From assembly GCF_000378625.1 (NCBI RefSeq), contig NZ_KB905160.1, positions 163,552 to 227,551 of the forward strand: a stretch of 64,000 nucleotides of DNA, read 5' to 3'. Positions 36,471 through 45,807 of the stretch are shown in pieces (positions within the stretch are counted from its first letter, which is position 1; each line of letters opens with the position of its first letter). The notes beneath the pieces were generated by a model. The model was not told the origin of the DNA and did no database searches. It saw only the letters and a list, made by a program, of their open reading frames with translations. The position numbers were made by a program, and so were the translations under genes. The stretch is from Colwellia piezophila ATCC BAA-637 (GTDB taxonomy: Bacteria; Pseudomonadota; Gammaproteobacteria; Enterobacterales; Alteromonadaceae).

Positions 36471-37292
36471 CTATTTAGCCATTTCTTCAGCGCGAGCTAT
36501 TGCAGCATCCATAGCCTTTTTTACCATCTCGTCCATGCCTTCATTTTTTAGCGTCTCAACTGCAGCATGTGTTGTGCCACCCTTTGAAGTGATATTCGCG
36601 CGCAATGTACTGATAGTATCATCATTTTGTTCTACCATTTGCGCAGCGCCAAGGGCGGTTTGCTGTACTAGCATGCGGCTTTCTTGGGCCGAAAAACCTA
36701 ATTGTAGTGCTTGTTTTTCCATCGCTTCCATAAATAAGAAGAAGTATGCTGGAGCAGAGCCAGCTACTGCGATAATATCATTAATCTTAGCCTCATTGGC
36801 AAGCCATATTATTTTACCTACCGCGGTCATGAGTTTCTCAGCCATAGCCTTTTGCTCAAGGCTCACTTCGTTTGATGCAAATAAACCACTCATACCTAGG
36901 CCAAGTTGCGCAGGGGTGTTCGGCATAACACGAACTACTGGTGGCAATGTTATGTTGTTATTATTTGATAAGGCTAACTGAATTTGGGCAACGGTTGTGC
37001 CTGCGGCTACAGAGATAAAAAGCTTTCCTGAGATATTAATCGCTTGACTTATTCTCTGACAAACCTCTGCTATAAAATGTGGTTTGACACAAAGCACGAC
37101 AACATCAGCAAACTCACTGGCTTGGTTATTATCATGGGTTTGTAAAACGCCCAATGTTTGTGCTAACTGTAATCTCTTTTCTGCCGATGGATTAGCAACC
37201 ATAATATTCTGAGGTGAAATACCTGACTTGACTAGGCCAATAATAATCGCACGTGCCATGTTTCCAGCACCGATAAAGGCAATTTTACTCAT
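36471..37292 (-). CDS. proC: Pyrroline-5-carboxylate reductase
   Basis: A 273-residue NAD(P)H enzyme for the last step of proline synthesis. The Rossmann start is IAFIGAGNMARAII; VRVMPNTPAQLG and the C-terminal signature region SPAYFFLFMEAM and GGTTHAAVETL are present. Length is typical. Lies 9 bases after yggS. Confidence 0.95.
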   Translation of the reverse strand: MSKIAFIGAGNMARAIIIGLVKSGISPQNIMVANPSAEKRLQLAQTLGVLQTHDNNQASEFADVVVLCVKPHFIAEVCQRISQAINISGKLFISVAAGTTVAQIQLALSNNNNITLPPVVRVMPNTPAQLGLGMSGLFASNEVSLEQKAMAEKLMTAVGKIIWLANEAKINDIIAVAGSAPAYFFLFMEAMEKQALQLGFSAQESRMLVQQTALGAAQMVEQNDDTISTLRANITSKGGTTHAAVETLKNEGMDEMVKKAMDAAIARAEEMAK

Positions 37293-37301
37293 AAGATAAT
37301 C

Positions 37302-38039
37302 CTAAAGGTTAATTTTTTTTGTTCGTTCGCCAAAGATAGCGGTACCAATTCTCACCATAGTAGAGCCGTGGGCGACCGCTTGCTCTAAATCGTTAGACAT
37401 GCCTAAAGAAAGGGTATCGACACTAGGGTAGCGTTTTTGTAATTGTTCAAATAAGTGCTGCATTTTTTCATAACAGCGATTGTGAGCATTTTTTTCTGGC
37501 ACAGCCATTAACCCTCGTAAGATGAGATTATCACAGTTGTTGACCACCTCAGCGAGCGAAAAAAGCTCATCGATATCAATACCAGACTTTGACTCTTCAT
37601 TACTAATATTCACTTGTAAACAAATGTTTAGCGGAGTATTGTGACCATTATCATTTTGAATATGTTGGTTTAAGCGCAAAGCGATTTTTTCTCTATCTAC
37701 GCTATGAACCCAAGAAAAGTTACTGGCGATCAGTTTGGTTTTATTCGATTGGATTGGGCCGATAAAATGCCAGGTTAATTCAGGGAAATGAGATAACAGC
37801 GCTATTTTTTCTAGCGCTTCTTGCAAGTAGTTCTCACCAAAATCATTCTGTCCGGCCAAATGAGCTTGTTCAACCAGTGACGCCGATTTGGTTTTACTGA
37901 CCGCGAGTAGTGATACTGGACTGAATTGCGCTGATATTTGCTCTGTTAATTCATTAAGAGCAATTAATCGACCATTTTGTTGGCAAGCATGCTGAATTTG
38001 CGCTTTAATTTTATCAAGATTATCTTTAATGTTTATCAT
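37302..38039 (-). CDS. yggS: PLP homeostasis protein YggS (PROSC/PLPBP family)
   Basis: A 245-residue TIM-barrel PLP-binding protein. The PLP Lys is in LLAVSKTKS, and the family motifs FGENYLQEAL, WHFIGPIQSNKTK, NISNEESKSGID and SLGMSNDLEQAVAHGSTMVRIGTAIFGER (read as two blocks) are present. It keeps PLP and amino-acid pools balanced. First gene of the leftward cluster, divergent from pilT. Confidence 0.94.
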   Translation of the reverse strand: MINIKDNLDKIKAQIQHACQQNGRLIALNELTEQISAQFSPVSLLAVSKTKSASLVEQAHLAGQNDFGENYLQEALEKIALLSHFPELTWHFIGPIQSNKTKLIASNFSWVHSVDREKIALRLNQHIQNDNGHNTPLNICLQVNISNEESKSGIDIDELFSLAEVVNNCDNLILRGLMAVPEKNAHNRCYEKMQHLFEQLQKRYPSVDTLSLGMSNDLEQAVAHGSTMVRIGTAIFGERTKKINL

Positions 38040-38214
38040 GTGCAGTATGGTGAACTATTTTAACTTAATTTATTTTCTGGTTAGTATAACCTATTACATT
38101 ATTACCTATTAAATAATTACCTAATAAATAATGACTTATTCAATCATTATTTAGTAAATAATACCGATAAAAGATAAAACCATTATTTTTTATTACACTA
38201 TAAAAGAGGCCTTT

Positions 38215-39258
38215 ATGGATATTACCGAATTACTCGCATTTAGCGTACAACATGAAGCATCAGATTTACATTTATCAGCGGGCTCGCCGCCTTCTATTCG
38301 TGTTGATGGCGATATACGTAAACTCAATATTCCGGCCTTTGATGCCAAAGATGTTAATGCTTTAGTGTACGACATTATGAATGACCGTCAGCGTAAAGAG
38401 TACGAAGAGAATTTAGAGGTTGATTTCTCTTTTGAAGTGCCTAATTTAGCACGTTTCAGGGTTAATGCTTTTAATCAAAATCGTGGCCCAGCCGCGGTGT
38501 TTCGTACCATACCGAGTAAAATTCTTTCACTTGATGATTTAGGTTGTCCCGAGATATTTCGTGAAATCTCTAATACCCCTCGCGGCTTAGTCTTGGTTAC
38601 CGGGCCTACTGGCTCAGGTAAATCAACCACGTTAGCCGCCATGGTTGATTATATTAATGATAATAAACATGATCACATTCTAACCATTGAAGACCCAATA
38701 GAATTTGTTCATGAAAATAAAAAGTGTCTGATAAACCAACGAGAAGTACATCGAGATACGTTAAGCTTTTCAGCGGCATTACGCTCAGCGCTACGCGAAG
38801 ATCCCGATGTTATCCTCGTTGGTGAAATGCGAGATCTAGAAACTATTCGCTTAGCGATGACGGCAGCAGAGACAGGTCATTTAGTCTTTGGCACATTACA
38901 TACCACTTCAGCACCAAAAACCATTGACCGTATTATTGATGTCTTTCCTGGCGAAGAAAAGTCTATGGTGCGCTCAATGTTGTCTGAATCACTGCGCGCA
39001 GTAATTTCACAAACGCTGATCAAAAGGGTTGGCGGTGGCCGTGTTGCTGCCCATGAAATTATGATTGGTGTACCGGCAATTCGTAACCTTATTCGTGAAG
39101 ATAAAATAGCGCAAATGTATTCTGCTATTCAAACGGGTATGCAGCATGGCATGCAAACCATGGATCAATGTCTACAAAACCTAGTTAACCGTGGCATGAT
39201 CACCAAGCAAGACGCCATGGAAAAAGCGGTTGATAAAAATCAATTTAAAGGTTTATAG
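38215..39258 (+). CDS. pilT: Type IV pilus retraction ATPase PilT
   Basis: A 347-residue cytosolic hexameric ATPase. It starts MDITELLAFSVQHEASDLHL, with Walker A GPTGSGKSTTLA, Asp box HILTIEDPIEF, Walker B DVILVGEMRDLETIRLAM, and the C-terminal AIRNLIRE(D/G)K-type motif needed for retraction. Neighbouring pilU lies 40 bases downstream. Confidence 0.96.
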   Translation: MDITELLAFSVQHEASDLHLSAGSPPSIRVDGDIRKLNIPAFDAKDVNALVYDIMNDRQRKEYEENLEVDFSFEVPNLARFRVNAFNQNRGPAAVFRTIPSKILSLDDLGCPEIFREISNTPRGLVLVTGPTGSGKSTTLAAMVDYINDNKHDHILTIEDPIEFVHENKKCLINQREVHRDTLSFSAALRSALREDPDVILVGEMRDLETIRLAMTAAETGHLVFGTLHTTSAPKTIDRIIDVFPGEEKSMVRSMLSESLRAVISQTLIKRVGGGRVAAHEIMIGVPAIRNLIREDKIAQMYSAIQTGMQHGMQTMDQCLQNLVNRGMITKQDAMEKAVDKNQFKGL

Positions 39259-39298
39259 GAATTACAGTTTTGCGGATAAATGAAATAGAGGGTATTAA

Positions 39299-40423
39299 AT
39301 GAGATTTCATGAATTATTAGAAAGAATGGTAAAGCAAGACGCCTCTGATATGTTCGTTACGGCAAAAATGCCGGTAAGCGCTAAAATCAATGGCGAGTTG
39401 AAACCCATAGATGAGGAGGCACTCACTGCTGAAGAATCGTTAGGTTTAGTGTATGACGCGATGAACGAAAAGCAAAAGCATCAATTTAATAACGAAAAAG
39501 AATGTAATTTTGCCATTGAAATTGAGGGCATTGGCCGCTTTCGGATCTCTGCTTTTTGGCAACGTGATATGGCTGGTATGGTTGCTCGTCGTATTGTTAC
39601 TGATATTCCTGATGTCGACGATTTAGGTTTACCGCCTATTTTAAAAGATGTCATTATGTCTAAACGTGGATTAGTTCTCTTTGTTGGTGGTACTGGTACG
39701 GGTAAGTCGACATCGATGGCATCGTTAATTGGCTACCGTAACCGAAACTCAAGTGGCCATATCCTCACCATCGAAGATCCGGTCGAGTTTGTTCATGAAC
39801 ACGGTAAAAGCATGATCACCCAACGTGAAGTTGGTTTAGATACCGAGTCTTTTGATGCAGCATTACAAAGTTCATTACGCCAAGCACCCGATGTTATCTT
39901 GATTGGTGAAATTCGTAATAAAGAAATTATGGAGCATGCGTTAAGTTTTGCTGAAACAGGCCACTTATGTATTGCGACTTTGCATGCCAATAATGCGAAC
40001 CAAGCCATTGATCGTATTATGCATCTAGTACCTGCTGATCAGCATGGTAAATTGTTATTTGATTTGGCATTGAACCTTCGCGGTATCATAGCCCAACAAT
40101 TAGTGCCCACCCACGACGGTAATAGTCGAGTGGCAGCGATTGAGATATTACTTAACTCACCTTATATTAGTGAGCTAATTAAAAAAGGTGATCTTGGTAG
40201 TATTAAAGAGGTGATGGAGAAATCTAATGAGTTAGGCATGCAAACGTTCGATCAAGCATTATTTAAGCATTATAAGCAAGGTATGATCACTTATGCCGAT
40301 GCCTTACATCATGCAGATTCGCCTAATGACTTACGTTTAATGATCAAGTTGCGTAGTAATGAACAAGGTGGCACCGGGGGCTTATCTGGAGTAACGCTAG
40401 ATGGTTTTGACTCTGAAGAATAA
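39299..40423 (+). CDS. pilU: PilT-like ATPase PilU
   Basis: A 374-residue PilT paralogue. Walker A is GGTGTGKSTSMA, Walker B DVILIGEIRNKEIMEHAL, then HLCIATLHANNANQAIDRI. PilU helps PilT to retract against load. The C-terminal extension after LMIKLRSNEQGG is typical of PilU. Same operon as pilT. A bidirectional terminator follows. Confidence 0.95.
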   Translation: MRFHELLERMVKQDASDMFVTAKMPVSAKINGELKPIDEEALTAEESLGLVYDAMNEKQKHQFNNEKECNFAIEIEGIGRFRISAFWQRDMAGMVARRIVTDIPDVDDLGLPPILKDVIMSKRGLVLFVGGTGTGKSTSMASLIGYRNRNSSGHILTIEDPVEFVHEHGKSMITQREVGLDTESFDAALQSSLRQAPDVILIGEIRNKEIMEHALSFAETGHLCIATLHANNANQAIDRIMHLVPADQHGKLLFDLALNLRGIIAQQLVPTHDGNSRVAAIEILLNSPYISELIKKGDLGSIKEVMEKSNELGMQTFDQALFKHYKQGMITYADALHHADSPNDLRLMIKLRSNEQGGTGGLSGVTLDGFDSEE

Positions 40424-40462
40424 TTAACCACTCGTTATCTCTTACTTATTTAACCTCGACAG

Positions 40463-40504
40463 TTAACTGATATTTACCTGTTCATCTGAGTAAATATCAG
40501 TTAA
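40463..40504. terminator. Bidirectional terminator after pilU
   Basis: TTAACTGATATTTAC (40463-40477) pairs perfectly with its complement (40490-40504) over a 12-base loop. Located between converging pilU and the lipoprotein gene. Confidence 0.7.
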
Positions 40505-40524
40505 AGAAATACTCTAGCTAAGGG

Positions 40525-41079
40525 CTACTTAGCTTTTTTATTTGTCGGCTTACTACTATTACCCACATAATAGTAAATTTTCCACGTTGTCGAAAATAGA
40601 CCCGATGTTGGCACTAAGTGTGTTGAAAAGGTTACCTTCTCACTACGTTTAGCATCATGATTAGTAAAAGTTGTTTTCATGCCATCATCATGTTTTCTCT
40701 CACTTTCTTCAAGTTTCCACTCATCACCTAAACATTGTTGGGTGATTTTTTTTGCATTTTGGTAATAATTTCTCGCGGTTTCTTCATTCGGTGCCACTAA
40801 GCTGCATGAATAAGTATGCTGTTTTCCTCCCCAGGAAAATACTTGGCAATTTTCACCAAAAAGCTGATATTTAGCTTTCCACATATTACTTACTCTACCA
40901 CCTATGTTAACTTCTTTTAGTTGTGCAAAGTCATCATAATAAGCACTTTTGAGCAATTCTAGTTTAGTGCATGGGTTGGTGGTTGGCATAATATTAGCAG
41001 AAATCTTGGTGTTTTGATTTACGCAACTGGCCAAAAAAACGCTGGAGAGAATAAGGGTATATTTGGTATATGGGTTCAT
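40525..41079 (-). CDS. Hypothetical lipoprotein
   Basis: A 184-residue protein with lipobox LASC after a short hydrophobic signal (residues 8-19). The mature part has four further Cys (PCTKLE, ENCQVFSW, SCSL, QQCLGDEW), perhaps two disulfides, and a basic end (TNKKAK). I do not recognise its family. It lies alone between pilU and repeat copy E. Confidence 0.6.
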   Translation of the reverse strand: MNPYTKYTLILSSVFLASCVNQNTKISANIMPTTNPCTKLELLKSAYYDDFAQLKEVNIGGRVSNMWKAKYQLFGENCQVFSWGGKQHTYSCSLVAPNEETARNYYQNAKKITQQCLGDEWKLEESERKHDDGMKTTFTNHDAKRSEKVTFSTHLVPTSGLFSTTWKIYYYVGNSSKPTNKKAK

Positions 41080-41123
41080 AAAACTATATCAGCCTGACGT
41101 AAAATTTTAAGGTGAAATCTCTT

Positions 41124-41447
41124 ATAGCAATTACACTAATATATTGATCAACTTAGAGTTATATTAGCGAGCTTAGGACAAGCAAAATTACTTAAACATA
41201 GTTATTCTATATTTCTTTAATTTTGTGCAGTTATTAGTTTGCTAATAAACTCCCAAAGGGCGAGTACCTAATAAAAGGCAAAGGCTTACATGCGTCGTTA
41301 TTGATTTCGAGAAGGACGCTACATGGATGTAGCTTCTTAGAGAATGCAGGAGCATATTCTCCTGAATAACCATTCTCTTCAATCAATGCCTTGCCTCTAT
41401 GCCTTTTAATTCTCGCTAAGTGGTCAATTAAATAATGTACTTGGTAT
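41124..41447 (+). repeat. Dispersed repeat family, copy E (with two-hairpin module)
   Basis: Starts ATAGCAATTACACTA (one change from the usual ATACC) and ends GTACTTGGTAT. It matches copy D inverted. It has the 50-base module at 41315-41364: hairpin GCTACATGGATGTAGC (41318-41333) and a second hairpin with a GCAGGAGC centre (41340-41361). The first hairpin differs from copy B by a compensated base pair (G-C to A-T). Confidence 0.85.
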
Positions 41448-41755
41448 TAGTTACGATGGTACAGAGTTTTACTACTTTTTCCTAGTGAAGCGATAAGTAA
41501 ACTTAAAGGCGAATAATTAAAACATTATCCATTACAAATGATTAAGCTAGCCCCAAGGGCTGACGAATCCCTACAACTTTTTACAAAGTACGTGCTTATA
41601 ATTTTAGCTTCTGCTTTTTGTTTCTTCAGCGTCGCGGTGGCGACAACACCCAGAAAAGAAAGAGGACTACCGCGTTACGCCTAAGTTAAGCTCTCTGGAC
41701 TCTCCACGCTACGAATAACAAAAATGTCGTGAAAATTTTTGAATCGCTTTAGCTA

Positions 41756-42212
41756 ACCTGCTAAGCAGGTGAGTATCATGGATGATACGAGTAAACCTAA
41801 TCTTGCATTCAATCAAGTGCTTCAAGGAGCCGCGTTGATGTACGTCCGTGTACACGCCGCTTTTTCATCATCAGGACAATATGCGTCCTGCATTGTCTTA
41901 TAAGCTGCATCCTTGCAGCGTCCTGATGAAAACACCTGCGCACTTTCAATCATTTCAGGGTTTTATCACGCAGATTTGGTGCTTTTGTCTTCTGGTTCTA
42001 ATTCAGCCATGCAAGCGCTTTTGGGTTATTGGCATTCCCTGAACGTTGGTAGGTAATGCGTTGCTGAAGTAATAAAAGTGAGTATCACAAGCATGACGGT
42101 ATATGGATATACCTTAATAGACAGTGCAGGAGCACACTGTCCTGATGCTTTTGTAGGCCCCATGGATGGGATTATGTTCAGGACGAACGGTATATCGCGG
42201 TGACAGGATGTC
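41756..42212. repeat. Multi-hairpin region with GGA loops upstream of cobT
   Basis: At least nine short hairpins in 460 gene-free bases. Elements: ACCTGCTAAGCAGGT (41756-41770); GTATCATGGATGATAC (41773-41788); a module in reverse (41868-41929, with GCTGCATCCTTGCAGC); a module forward (42098-42141, starting GGTATATGGATATACC); CCCATGGATGGG (42159-42170); GTTCAGGACGAAC (42176-42188); GACAGGATGTC (42202-42212). Stem sequences differ, but loops keep ATGGAT or CAGGA. The flanking 41448-41755 and 42213-42407 have no gene; no B12-riboswitch core is seen. Confidence 0.7.
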
Positions 42213-42407
42213 AAAGAGCGTGTACGCGTCTCGCTTGTTTACTCAGTAATGCGGAACAATAACTGGTCATTGCTTACATTAATATTTGTGGGGTTTCCTC
42301 AGCCCCAAGGGTATATCATAGAGAAAAGAGTTATGTTTTTAGACCTTCAAATAGCTTAAAATACCCTCCTTACTTTGCTATTTTTACCACCACCTAGACT
42401 AGAGCTC

Positions 42408-43580
42408 ATGATAACTATCTCTCCTTTAAATAAAGATACCTTAGCGCTTATACAAGAAAAAATTGATACTAAAACTAAACCGTTAGGTGCGCTAGGTGCA
42501 CTAGAGCCCTTAGCTTTGCAACTTGCCTTGATTACCGAGCAAAGAACGAAAGTCAATGCCGAGCTAAATAAGCTAACGCTTAGTCATCAACCTAACAACA
42601 GCCCAGTCAGTTTACATAACCCGACTATGTTAGTGTTTGCCGGTGATCACGGTATCAATGAAGAAGGACTAAGTATTGCCCCAAGTTCCGTCACTAAACA
42701 AATGGTCGTTAATTTTTTACAAGGTGGAGCGGCGATAAATTGTTTTTGTCAAAGTAATGATATCGCCCTTAGTGTGGTGGACTGCGGTATTTTAGAAGCG
42801 GTGAGTCAAGATGAACTTCATTTATCGCTCAATGGTAAGGTAAGTGACGTTAAACTTGTTGAACAAAGACTTGGCGCAGGCACAAATAATTTCTCAGTTG
42901 AAGCAGCTATGTCAATGACTCAGCTAGAGCAGGGGTTTTCACAAAGCAAAAATCTCATCGAAACAAAGGTTAAACAAGGTGTTGAAATTTTCTTATTGGG
43001 TGAAATGGGTATAGCCAATACTAGCGCTGCTGCGGCGTTAATGTCTGCATTAACTTCATTTAGTGTTGAAGACTGTGTTGGACGAGGAACCGGTATTTCT
43101 GATGAGCAATTATCAAATAAAATAACCTTGATTGAGAAAGCGTTAGCACGAACATTACTAACCAGTAAAAAACAGGGTGAGTTAACCGAAGCTGAAGTTC
43201 TACATTTACTGGCCGAGCTTGGCGGCTTTGAAATCGTGCAAATGGTCTCGGCTATTTTATCCTCCGCAGCGTTAAATATTCCTATTGTTATTGATGGCTT
43301 TATTGTTAGCGTTGCCGCCTTAGCAGCGCTTCGACTCAATAAAAATGTCGCTGATTATCTGATCTTTTCTCATGTCTCTCAAGAAAAAGCCCACCAAGTA
43401 TTGCTCGATGAACTTCTTGCAGGCCAAACGTTTTCTGCTATTAGAGGTCAACCATTATTGAATCTTGGCTTACGTTTAGGCGAGGGTACCGGTGCTGCGC
43501 TTGCTTTTCCGCTGATAAAAGCAGCCGCAAGTTTTTATAATAATATGGCCAGTTTTGAAAGTGCAGGCGTAACAGTATGA
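42408..43580 (+). CDS. cobT: Nicotinate-nucleotide--dimethylbenzimidazole phosphoribosyltransferase
   Basis: A 390-residue CobT that makes alpha-ribazole phosphate for the lower ligand of cobalamin. Family blocks: KTKPLGALGALEPLALQLA (split at LGALE), FAGDHGINEEG, VNFLQGGAAINCFC, EMGIANTSAAAALMSAL, and a C-terminal GLRLGEGTGAALAFPLI with the catalytic Glu in GEGTGA. The ATG at 42408 is chosen over an upstream TTG. Slightly longer than the usual 350 residues. First gene of the cob operon, overlapping cobS by 4 bases. Confidence 0.94.
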   Translation: MITISPLNKDTLALIQEKIDTKTKPLGALGALEPLALQLALITEQRTKVNAELNKLTLSHQPNNSPVSLHNPTMLVFAGDHGINEEGLSIAPSSVTKQMVVNFLQGGAAINCFCQSNDIALSVVDCGILEAVSQDELHLSLNGKVSDVKLVEQRLGAGTNNFSVEAAMSMTQLEQGFSQSKNLIETKVKQGVEIFLLGEMGIANTSAAAALMSALTSFSVEDCVGRGTGISDEQLSNKITLIEKALARTLLTSKKQGELTEAEVLHLLAELGGFEIVQMVSAILSSAALNIPIVIDGFIVSVAALAALRLNKNVADYLIFSHVSQEKAHQVLLDELLAGQTFSAIRGQPLLNLGLRLGEGTGAALAFPLIKAAASFYNNMASFESAGVTV

Positions 43581-44416
43581 CCGAGCAATTAAATACTCAA
43601 ACAATAAGCTCGCTAAAAGATAAAATTTCAACGCAGTTAAATTTGTTTTATTTGGCTTTAAGTTTTTTTACCCGCATCCCCGTGCCTAAAAAAATGCATT
43701 ATTCAGTGACGCTATTAAATAAAGCCAATCGATATTTTTCTTTAGTTGGCATCGTTATAGGCTTGTTGTTGGTGGTTAGTTATGTCGGATTCAATACCTT
43801 TTTACCGAGTAATATCGCTATTATATTAACCATGGTGTTAAGTTTACTTTTAACCGGCGCTTTTCATGAAGATGGCTTAGCCGATATGGCGGATGGCATA
43901 GGCGGGGCTTTCTCGATAGAAAAAAAATTGGCTATTATGAAAGATAGTCGTATAGGGACTTATGGCAGTGTCACCTTAATTATGGCCCTGTTACTAAAGT
44001 TCACTTTGTTAGTGGAACTGGCTGCACTAGATAGTAACCACTTACTTTTAGCCTTTATTCTAGCGGCAAGCTTATCAAGAGCTATTGCGGGTAGTCTTAT
44101 TTCAGCCATGCCTTATGTTACGGATGAAGCGCAAAGCAAGAGCAAACCGTTAGCCCAGGCACAATCGACACAAGAATTAATTATTTTGTTGTTCATTGGC
44201 TGCGTTCCATTGCTATGGTATTCCAGTGAAATAGCTTTTTCTATCTTACTGCTGCTACTGGTCTTTCGTTGGTTATTCAAAAAGTGGCTGATGGCTAAAA
44301 TAGGTGGTTTTACTGGTGATTGTTTAGGGGCAACGCAGCAGATAGCTGAATTACTGATTTATTTAACACTGGTCGCTTATTTGAGCGCTGATTCTTTTGT
44401 TGGAGCCGCGGCATGA
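43577..44416 (+). CDS. cobS: Adenosylcobinamide-GDP ribazoletransferase (cobalamin synthase)
   Basis: A 279-residue membrane enzyme that joins adenosylcobinamide-GDP and alpha-ribazole. It has about six membrane helices; the family motif ALSFFTRIPVPKKM, the metal-binding HEDGLADMADGIGG and DSRIGTYGSV are present, as is GGFTGDCLGATQQIAE near the end. Starts within the cobT stop (ATGA) and ends overlapping cobU by 4 bases. Confidence 0.95.
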   Translation: MTEQLNTQTISSLKDKISTQLNLFYLALSFFTRIPVPKKMHYSVTLLNKANRYFSLVGIVIGLLLVVSYVGFNTFLPSNIAIILTMVLSLLLTGAFHEDGLADMADGIGGAFSIEKKLAIMKDSRIGTYGSVTLIMALLLKFTLLVELAALDSNHLLLAFILAASLSRAIAGSLISAMPYVTDEAQSKSKPLAQAQSTQELIILLFIGCVPLLWYSSEIAFSILLLLLVFRWLFKKWLMAKIGGFTGDCLGATQQIAELLIYLTLVAYLSADSFVGAAA

Positions 44417-44982
44417 TCCATTTTGTTTTAGGCGGAGCTCGCTCGGGTAAATCACGATTTGCTGAGCAGCAAGTCACAGCACTTTCACAATCACAACAAA
44501 AGTCTGCCGTTTATATTGCCACGGCAACGGCCATTGATGCAGAGATGGATACTAGAATAATTAAGCACCAAAGTGATAGAGGGGATAACTGGCAGCTAAT
44601 TGAATGTCCGCTATCTTTGGCAGACACGTTAAGTAATCTAAAGAACAACAATATATATTTAGTAGACTGCTTAACTTTGTGGTTAAACAATCATCTTTAT
44701 GCAGTCCATAAAGAGAATAGAACTGCACAAGGTAAGTATTTACAAACTGAGATAGATAAACTAATCAAGCGTTTGGTATTACTCAATGCTGATATTGTTA
44801 TTGTCAGTAATGAGGTTGGTTTAGGTGTTATCCCTATGGGCGAATCGACTCGTTTATATGTTGATTATTGTGGTTGGTTGAACCAAAAAGTTGCGGGAAT
44901 TGCCGATAAGGTTACTCTGGTAACGGCAGGTATACCCATGACGATAAAGGCTGATAATAAGTCGACTGACTGTTTTTTATGA
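44413..44982 (+). CDS. cobU: Bifunctional adenosylcobinamide kinase / guanylyltransferase
   Basis: A 189-residue CobU/CobP enzyme. The P-loop is LGGARSGKSRFAEQQ; RIIKHQSDRG carries the guanylylated-His region, and VIVSNEVGLGVIPMGESTRLYVD is the family signature. It activates cobinamide for the CobS step. Translation is coupled to cobS. Confidence 0.95.
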   Translation: MIHFVLGGARSGKSRFAEQQVTALSQSQQKSAVYIATATAIDAEMDTRIIKHQSDRGDNWQLIECPLSLADTLSNLKNNNIYLVDCLTLWLNNHLYAVHKENRTAQGKYLQTEIDKLIKRLVLLNADIVIVSNEVGLGVIPMGESTRLYVDYCGWLNQKVAGIADKVTLVTAGIPMTIKADNKSTDCFL

Positions 44983-45004
44983 TTACTTGTTATAAAGGGT
45001 AATT

Positions 45005-45805
45005 ATGATTGAAATAGATTTGCTGAGACATGTTAAGGTCGTGGGAGAGCCCGCATTATATGGTCGTACTGATATTGCGCCCATCGCTGCTGAAAATACT
45101 CGCTTACTGGCGCGTTTAGTGGCTGGACGAAGCAATACACCGCGTTACCATAATATCATTTGCTCACCTTTAGCGCGTTGTCAAAACTTAGCGTTAGATC
45201 TCGCTAAAGCATGCGATATCCCCTTGGTCGTCTCTCCTAGTTTGCAAGAAATGAATTTTGGCTGTTTTGATGGTGTGCCCTTTGACCGTATTCCCTTTGC
45301 CGGCAGTCCTTTTGACGAGAAGCAGAACTTAAAAAATGCTGATAAAAATAGCCAACTGACTTGGTCACGCCTTGAGGACTTTTTTCAAACGCCCGCTGAA
45401 AACACCTTACCTGAAGCTGAGACGTTAGCTGACTTCCACCAACGAGTAATACAAGGTTGGCACCGCTTAGTAGCGCAACAACTTACCGATGTTAAAAGCC
45501 AAGCACAAACATTACTGACTCAGTGCGAGCATGGCACGTTGGCTAAACCACAATCACTGTCAACACCAAGGCGAGTGCTGATAATCGCACATGGCGGCGT
45601 TATTCGTATGATCTTAGCGCATATTTTACAACTAGATTGGCAACAAGCGAGTTGGCATCAACAATTAAAAATTGGCCATGGCAGTCTCTCGCGTATTTGT
45701 GTTAGTCAACCTTACCCAGATAAACATGATCAGCAGCCGCAGTTTCATCAGCAACTTCACCAAGAAGTGAAGACTATTGCTATGCCGCTGTTAGAGGAGT
45801 TTTAA
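45005..45805 (+). CDS. cobC: Histidine phosphatase, probable alpha-ribazole phosphatase
   Basis: A 266-residue histidine-phosphatase-superfamily protein. The catalytic His is in LLRHVKV (RHV instead of the usual RHG), a second His in [11 protein letters not shown], and [14 protein letters not shown] and [11 protein letters not shown] are typical of CobC. Family members are nearer 200 residues; this one has an insertion of about 50 residues around [15 protein letters not shown]. The operon context supports the alpha-ribazole phosphatase role. Confidence 0.85.
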   Translation: MIEIDLLRHVKVVGEPALYGRTDIAPIAAENTRLLARLVAGRSNTPRYHNIICSPLARCQNLALDLAKACDIPLVVSPSLQEMNFGCFDGVPFDRIPFAGSPFDEKQNLKNADKNSQLTWSRLEDFFQTPAENTLPEAETLADFHQRVIQGWHRLVAQQLTDVKSQAQTLLTQCEHGTLAKPQSLSTPRRVLIIAHGGVIRMILAHILQLDWQQASWHQQLKIGHGSLSRICVSQPYPDKHDQQPQFHQQLHQEVKTIAMPLLEEF

Positions 45806-45807
45806 AA

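Noticed and set aside
41756-42212. A ready-made CsrB-type RNA gene
   Set aside because: GGA hairpins occur in both orientations and no clear terminator ends the region; kept only as a hypothesis under the module finding.
41848-42214. Small ORFs in the hairpin region before cobT
   Set aside because: They follow the hairpin repeats, lack ribosome sites and have no recognisable protein character.
41448-42407. Cobalamin riboswitch upstream of cobT
   Set aside because: I looked for the B12-box GCCACTG and the AGCCCGG-type core and found neither. A covariance search could still find a divergent one.
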